Shown piece after piece: positions 20,719 through 26,273 of a DNA stretch of 26,273 nt (its first letter is position 1; the number at the start of each line of letters is the position of its first letter). A model generated the notes under the pieces. That model did no database searches and had not been told where the DNA came from. It saw only the letters and a program-made list of their open reading frames with translations. The position numbers and the translations under genes were made by a program. This DNA is from Phialocephala subalpina. Its lineage: Eukaryota; Ascomycota; Leotiomycetes; Helotiales; Mollisiaceae. Location of the stretch: contig FJOG01000065.1 in assembly GCA_900073065.1 (NCBI GenBank), forward strand, positions 71,793 to 98,065, given 5' to 3'.

Positions 20719-21557
20719 TCATTTGCCAGATCTCCAAAGGGCCATTAACTCTCGAAGGAGCCTCTCTCTCATTTGGTGCAACGCTGCGATTCTCCCATTG
20801 ATGGGTGGCATCGCAGGATCCGATGCTACGAGATTTACTCTCGGAGTGTTATCATTCCCGGAGATGAATTCGTTCAACATAAGGTTATGTGTGGTAACGC
20901 CAGCCAGAAGCCGAACTCTGTGAATAGGAACCATGAACACTCGCAAATTCTGACGACTGAAACCTGTGAGAATTTGTCGGTCTAACGCCGGTCCAAAGCC
21001 GCCCGCTCCTAGCAGGCCCTGAAGTCCAAACTCCAAAGGGACTAGCCATTGTCCTAAAGCGTAAAGCGATTCAGCATCAAGTACGACCATGTCTCTATTC
21101 CGATCAAAGTAAAGTCGACGTCGGTGAGAATTCCTTACACCAAACTCTAAATGATTCGGGAAGCGTGCTCGAAAAAGGTTCCAGGTGGTTTTACTGGCGG
21201 CGAAAACACGAGCAGCATCATCTATAACTCCATGTTGGGTTATTCCAATGTTGTAGGTTATCGCTAAAGTCTCTCCCTGAATTTCAAGGGCTGGCTCCAT
21301 TGTGATCCGCAAAGGTATTCCCTCCGCCTGGTCGAATATATATTTAGACCCGTTGCAAGAAAGAGGATCCTTTGTTGTATTTCCTGAGGAAGCGATTGGT
21401 CTCTACTACCGATGGTTGTCTAACCATTGTTTCCATTGTCAATTGGACTTTGCGGGATTGGAGATCGAGGAGTCGGAGACTGCGGGATGGGACTAGAAAG
21501 ACTTGAAATGTTGGAAATATGACCAGAATCACTGTCGCTAGTCCTGATTCCACAATC
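20719..21557 (-). pseudogene. 2EXR-family gene, decayed (downstream copy)
   Basis: The 3' part (about 21340-20719) is open and carries the second half of a 2EXR domain, a fungal domain with two ExR motifs: the ARFPNHLEFG block, then LYFDRNRDMVVLDAESLYAL, followed by a Leu-rich tail that ends normally. The first half lies upstream in another frame (SLPQEIQQRILFLATG, near 21355-21400), so about one base was lost or gained at 21335-21355. That frame also has a TAG at 21420-21422, downstream of a Pro/Ser-rich linker (SSPIPQSPTPRSPIPQSP) that looks coding. No ATG could be assigned. An intron cannot explain this, because the shift falls inside the domain with only about 20 nt to spare. Function of the family is unknown. 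Confidence 0.65.
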
Positions 21558-21851
21558 TCAGAATCGTCTCCAGGCTCTTAGAATTCTTTGAATAGTACAG
21601 TCCAAGATTGTCGCTGTTGGGACATCGCAATGTTGTCGAAAATCTCCCAAGGTCTGCTCAAGGCGTGCGCATGCCCTTGTTTGTACGATATCACGTTGAA
21701 GGGTGACAACTTTAGTACCCGAGTGTGTGATCCGATTTTGCAGTGTAGCTCCTGTGAGGGATTCGTCTAGTAGAAGTGAAAGTCCGTCGGCGTTATCCGG
21801 GCTTAATGTCGAGAGAACCACGTTCTGGATTAATTCAAATCTATTGAGTTG
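21558..21851 (-). other. Open coding-like segment between the two 2EXR remnants
   Basis: A frame of about 97 codons on the minus strand, bounded by TGA at 21852-21854 and TGA at 21558-21560, beginning QLNRFELIQNVVLSTLSP and containing a heptad-like stretch (LQRDIVQTRACARLEQTLGD). It has no usable ATG. It is in the same frame as the restored 3' end of the upstream 2EXR copy and as the linker of the downstream copy, so it belongs to one of them: either the C-terminal tail of the first or the coiled-coil N-terminus of the second. Confidence 0.5.
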
Positions 21852-22336
21852 TCAGTCGGCGATCTTGGGACCGTAATTCCTTTCTCCGGGATGCGTTGGT
21901 ATACCTGATGCTGGGGTCATATATAAAAACATCGTGAATAGAGACAGTGGATCAATCATTATCCTGTCATCTGTAGTCAGAAGCGAAGGGTGCCATTGGC
22001 TCCTATCTGGAGGTAATCTGGAAAGCGAGTTGTAACAATATTGCGTGCCTCCCTGTTTATACTAGTGAAGGCATGAATGTGACTAAAAGTTGGAGACAAA
22101 AAATTGAATCGAAAGGTTAGTTGCCCATTTTCCCGGAGATATGGTACCATGCGAAATCGAATAGGAATAGAACTAGGCCCGCCTTGCACAGATTTATTGC
22201 CTCTGAAAAGTGCCAAGTTCCAAATCCTTGTGCGAACGTCCACTGGTAGCTCAGAGAACTTGTGAAGGCTGTATACAATTGCCGTGTTGAAGTTGATTGT
22301 TTTGTTGTAGAATGTGTCACGATAGTCTTCACTCAT
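21852..22336 (-). pseudogene. 2EXR-family gene, frameshifted (upstream copy)
   Basis: Opens with ATG at 22336. The first ExR-type motif is FSELPVDVRTRIWNLAL and the second is SINREARNIVTTRFPDYLQI. The frame stops at 21977-21979 right after GTLRF. In the next frame the domain continues immediately as TTDDRIMIDPLSLFTM. Compared with the downstream copy (LYFDRNRDMVVLD), the lengths agree exactly if one base is missing near 21978. This is therefore a one-base frameshift rather than an intron. If translated as is, a 119-residue truncated protein results. A sequencing error is possible but would have to affect both neighbouring copies. Confidence 0.65.
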
Positions 22337-22837
22337 GATCCATGAAGGGAAGAACTGTCATTTTGGGATATAACGGTGAGAGAATAAAGGTACATGGTCC
22401 AACTTTGGGCTTCAAAGCCTCAATGAGACATTGTAAGGCAAATGACACCCGCTTGCAAGCTATCATGGAATAAATTCCTTTATTTGTCTCTATTTCGCGC
22501 TAACGCGAACATGACACGAACCCGGGGCATTTGGCAGTGGATTACGTGAAGCAAATATCCACAGAATGATGCTCATTGATGGAAGGACTATGAGTGCTGA
22601 CACATATGTACGGAAATTTCCTTGATCACTGCCAACGGACAGAGACTCACGGCGAGTCATAATCACATGTTGAGGCTACCAACAGGTGAGCTCTTTGGTT
22701 TAGATGGTGTTTCCAACCCAAATATGTTTTGATTGTATGCAAGTCCTAATTATCTTCCCTAGAATTCTAAAGATCAGCGTTGGTGTTCTGACAGAGATAG
22801 AATATTGCGATTTGCCGAGAGATCTTACCAGGGGCCC
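22337..22837. other. Intergenic region, nothing recognised
   Basis: Upstream flank of the 2EXR copy and 3' flank of the hydrolase gene. No reading frame, repeat or RNA gene was recognised. Confidence 0.5.
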
Positions 22838-23766
22838 TTAAAGCAGGCGGGCTGAGGACAAGAACTCCAGAACTCGTTGTTGAAATGCTTCCGGCTCATC
22901 ATTTCCCGGATTGTGGCCCGATTTCTCGAAGATCGCGAGCTGGGAGTTCGGGATGCCATTGGTGATCTCCTCACTGTAAGCTACAGGAGTGATGAGATCA
23001 TGGCGCCCAACGATGACAAGCGTTGGTACCATGATATCTTTCAGTCTTGAACGTACGTCGAATCTCGGCATGTTGTATGAGAAGGCTGCGTTTTGTGTGG
23101 CGGCGTGAATTTGAGGCGTTTCTCCCAAAGCTTCGGGGTCTGAGTACTTCCTCTGAGCGGGATCTATACCTGGAGATTGAAATAAGGCACTCATTTCCGC
23201 TACAGCGTTTGCATAATCTTGGTCGTCATACAGAATGCCAGTCCACATGCGTGTCTGACGGTCGGGATCGACTTTGATTCGATCCGAAGTGAGCGAGACC
23301 TTCAGGGCGTTCATCATGCCTCGGGTTCCCCAAGCCCACGTATCGCGAAGTATCAATGCCAAGAGTCGATGTTGAAATGCTAGGGCATAGTCCAGGGAGA
23401 GGAATCCGCCATATGAACCACCGACAAGCACGAACTTTTCTGCTCCGGCCCAAGCCCTGCATAACAAGTCAGCACAGCACTCACTCTTTTTGATTCCCAA
23501 GCTCACCTGATCTCATCAACATCGGCGATCCAGCGTTCATTTGTATAAGGTGGCTTCAGATCACTGATGCCACTTCCTCTTGCATCGTAGACTATGACTC
23601 TGAACTTTGTTGCCAAGAAAGCAAAAGTAGCTTCTGGCTCGGTATGAGTTGAAAGCCCAGGAGCACCATGAAGTGCGATTAAAAGAGGTTTGGTTGGTGA
23701 GTTGTCGCCAAGCACTTTGACATGAAGGGTTGCTCCGTCGCTCAGGACAACCTGGTGAGTCGTCAT
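22838..23766 (-). CDS. Alpha/beta-hydrolase, prolyl-iminopeptidase-like (peptidase family S33)
   Basis: Two exons, 23507-23766 and 22838-23456, give 292 residues. The 50-nt intron has donor GTGAGC, branch CTGAC and acceptor GCAG, and joins DEIR-AWAGAEKF. Start ATG at 23766. The fold markers are in order: oxyanion-hole motif LHGAPG (residues 32-37; HGGPG in typical S33 members), YDARGSGISD at 60-69, nucleophile S101 in GGSYGG, acid D240 in VGRHDLITP, and base H268 in KSGHNPGNDEP. All three catalytic residues are present and the length is normal for proline iminopeptidases, so an active hydrolase is expected; whether it removes N-terminal proline or acts on another amide or ester is uncertain. 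No signal peptide is visible, so it is probably cytosolic. It shares a divergent promoter with the transcription factor to its right. Confidence 0.9.
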
Positions 23767-24326
23767 TTCGGCTGACTGCTATGCTACTCGAAGGTCGTGG
23801 AGCTAATGAGTTTGGTGGGAGAAAAAACTAAAGAGAAGGAGACAATTGAGACCTCGGACTAGAGACAGAGGGAGTGTCTTCATATTTATCTAAGTCTACT
23901 TCAGTCCGCTACTCTAGGCTAAGAATAAGGGGCAGATTCGCTCAGCCGGAACTTGCTTACCCTGCCCTATCACAGAAGACCAGGATAGAAGTCATGAAGA
24001 AATCCACTCAAAATCGCAAAGAAACGTTTGATTCTCACGATATAATCGATATTGATTGATAAGCTGCTGCATTGCAACTCGGTAGCCCGTGACTTGATAT
24101 TGGACCATGTGAACGAGAATGTGAAAGCAACAGATGATAACTTTTTCGCATAGTCACATCTAGCTACATGCAGTTAGGTTCGCGAGGTGTGGCATTTGAA
24201 ATTGCGGGAACAGGTATTTTGAAAATGGGACATGATTGGCTTACTCAATCAGGATTACAAATCCACCATTCCACATCCACTTCCTCCTCCTCACTTTGAT
24301 GAACTTATTCCTTGACGACTTCTACC
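23767..24326. promoter_or_regulatory. Divergent promoter between the hydrolase and the Zn2Cys6 regulator
   Basis: A 560-bp region separates the two start codons, which face away from each other. It holds CGG-N4-CCG at 24080-24089 (CGGTAGCCCG), the inverted half-site arrangement that Zn2Cys6 dimers often bind. The regulator could control the hydrolase and itself; this is inference from arrangement and motif only. Confidence 0.45.
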
Positions 24327-26001
24327 ATGGCTCGACTACCTGGAAGGAGCAGAGGCTGCAGTATTTGCAGGCAGCGACGCATCAAGGTAGCTAAACCCCC
24401 TTCCTCTATTAAGCAGGATATTGTAAGCTCGAAAACTCCATCTTCTTCATTTGCTTACATTGTGAACTTGCAGTGCGATTTGAAGATTCCGGACTGCACA
24501 CAATGCAAACGCAACAAGAAGAAATGTCCTGGTCCAATTATTGGAACTTTTTACATCATCTCCTCGGAAACACCGCCGAATTTCTTGAACCTCAATGACG
24601 ACAATACAGAAGAGCAGCTCACTTTTACGGCAACTGATACAGTTGGAAGCATAAGTGATCCGGAGCTTGAACTAGACCTCAACGCTGTTAGTTTCGATGG
24701 TTCTCCTGCCAATTCGAAGCAAAATCCACTTTTCAGTCCGACTTCAGAGGATGTTTCGGAGGCACCTTGCGTAGCCCTACAATCACAATGCGCAGCTATT
24801 GTTATGCCTACTAGCTATCAACCATCCCGAGTTGAACCTTTCGAGCAGCTATTCTTCTCTCACTTCTTCGAGACCTCTGGGCGGGGAATCGAAACTATGG
24901 GATCCTGCTCGTGGCTAAGCAAACTACCCGGACTTATCGTGACATCGTTCAACTCCAAAGCGATTCGATACTCAGCACGTGCTACATGCATGGCATTCTA
25001 CTCAACCTTGAATGGAGAGCTTGGAATATGGAATGAGGCCTATAAAACTTATGTCAGAGCATTGAGAAGCCAGCGGAGCGAGATTTTTCCAACCCATTAT
25101 ACACGCTCCAAGTCCAGTTTTCCGTCAGAGGAGGCTGTGTGTACTTCAATCATGATGTTCTACTTTGAGATGGTATCTCAAAGCTTACCTTGGGCTTGGG
25201 TCAATCACATGGATGCTGCTGCAGCTATGCTCGAGATGCGTGGCCCGGAGAACTGTCAGTCTCGATTCATCTACCAGCTGTTTCGAACGGCAAGACTTGG
25301 AGCAGTAAGTAAGCCATATGACACTCCAGTCGGGGCGACGAGATACCCAAGTGCTGATATAGCCATATGTACAGGTCTTTACGTCAGTCATGAGAAGACA
25401 CCCACACGTCTTTGCTCAGAATCGATGGAAGGAGGTGACTCCCAATAGCGTCAAGACTGAGCTGGACAGTCTGGTAGACACCTTCCTCTCTATTCCTGAG
25501 TATATCGAGATGTACGACGAGCTTCACAACAGTCCTTCGGAGGAAATACTGCAGTGTCGGGGAACCACCCTTTCGAAACTCACTCGGGGGCTTGCTTCAT
25601 TGCTGTTGGAGCTCGACAACTATTCTCAAATTCGCTGCGATGACTTGTACACTACCTTCGAACATGAGGGGAGCCCCAAACAGGAGTTGCATAGGAAGAA
25701 GCAAGACTCATCCAAGTCTATGTCAAATCATCTTTATGCCTTGCGAAGCGCCGCATATGTTATCTGTTATTCTCTCTTAGGGGATTGTGAGCACTCTAGA
25801 GATTGGGTGGAGCAAGCTATCTTGAGTTCTGCTGAAGTTCTCTCCGTAGTTGAATCAGTTGACTCTGCCTCAAAATCTCATGCCAGCAGAATGTTCATCA
25901 CTACGGTCTTTCCAACGTATGTCATAGCAATGTGGAGCCCTTCTGAGAAGTACCGCGCTCTGGCAACGAATCGCTTACAACATTCCGCGCTACTTCTCTA
26001 A
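24327..26001 (+). CDS. Zn2Cys6 fungal transcription factor
   Basis: Three exons, 24327-24386, 24474-25304 and 25375-26001, give 505 residues. The start is ATG at 24327 in the context TACCATGG. Intron 1 (87 nt, GTAGCT...TTGCAG) lies just before the third cysteine; removing it gives CSICRQRRIKCDLKIPDCTQ followed by CKRNKKKCPG, a perfect zinc cluster (C-x2-C-x6-C-x6-C-x2-C-x6-C) at residues 11-39. Intron 2 (70 nt, GTAAGT...TACAG) joins RLGA-VFTSVMRRHP. The rest matches the fungal-specific regulatory region of the PF11951 type: FFSHFFETSGRG, FYSTLNGELGIWNEAYKTYV, WAWVNHMDAAAAMLEMRGPE. Nuclear DNA-binding regulator; target genes unknown, the adjacent hydrolase being a candidate. Intact. Confidence 0.93.
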
Positions 26002-26273
26002 GAGTGTTTCGGGCCTGTTAATTCAAGTCAAAGGAGGGAGATGAACGAGAACGAGGCACAATTGGATCTCCTAAATATATACGTTTATTATAGAAAGCAG
26101 ATTCTATAAATTGATAATCCAAATTATTATAAGCACTCGATTTGAACTTTCTATAATAATATTTCTAAGATAGAACACAAATTAAATTGGTATTTATATA
26201 TTTAATAATAGTTTATAATTATAAATATATTAGAATAAAAAACAAATATAATTCTTAGAAATAATAATAATAA
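26002..26273. other. Start of a second AT-rich block
   Basis: Within about 60 bp of the stop codon the sequence becomes strongly AT-rich, like the left block, and stays so to the window edge. It includes a 13-bp perfect inverted repeat, TTATTATAGAAAG at 26085-26097 and CTTTCTATAATAA at 26147-26159, 49 nt apart. This may be the end of a decayed transposon. Confidence 0.6.

Noticed and set aside
21344..21553. Minus-strand frame of 69 codons between the 2EXR parts
   Set aside because: Another frame of the same stretch carries the Pro/Ser linker and the LPQEIQ motif, so this one is a shadow.
1..26273. tRNA or rRNA genes
   Set aside because: No B-box/anticodon arrangement or rRNA signature was recognised by eye on either strand; a tRNAscan run would settle it.

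Overview
This window looks like nuclear DNA of a filamentous ascomycete, possibly one of the Leotiomycetes. The evidence is short GT-AG introns (50-137 nt, several with CTAAC or CTGAC branch sites), HET, Clr5, STAND-N, 2EXR and Zn2Cys6 families that expand in such fungi, and an AT-rich block with the signature of repeat-induced point mutation (RIP). The class is an inference.

Layout. Positions 1-1845 hold the decayed 5' end of an LTR retrotransposon on the minus strand: a gag remnant with a zinc knuckle and C-to-T type stop codons, then a candidate 318-bp LTR. Positions 1846-6010 are a gene-free, extremely AT-rich block. A normal-GC island (about 3800-4185) sits inside it, and a direct repeat pair (3648-3800 and 4635-4790) lies either side of that island. 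From about 6.1 to 26.0 kb the base composition is normal. In order, this part holds: a STAND-N-type protein with a Ras-like but motif-less C-terminus (minus); a Clr5-domain protein (minus); a divergent HET-like protein (plus); a classical HET protein with a missing ATG and an awkward frame change (plus); an ARIADNE-type RBR ubiquitin ligase (minus); two decayed 2EXR-family genes in tandem (minus); a prolyl-iminopeptidase-like hydrolase (minus); and a divergent Zn2Cys6 transcription factor (plus). AT-rich sequence resumes at about 26.06 kb, so the genes form a 20-kb island between RIP-affected blocks.

How the genes relate. Four of the first genes (STAND-N, Clr5, two HET) belong to families linked to fungal self/non-self recognition or expanded in accessory regions, so this half may be an allorecognition-type island. 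That is inference from family membership and position. The RBR ligase and the hydrolase/transcription-factor pair look like ordinary genes; the pair shares a 560-bp divergent promoter and may be co-regulated. Exon boundaries given here were read from splice consensus and frame agreement; no expression data were available.
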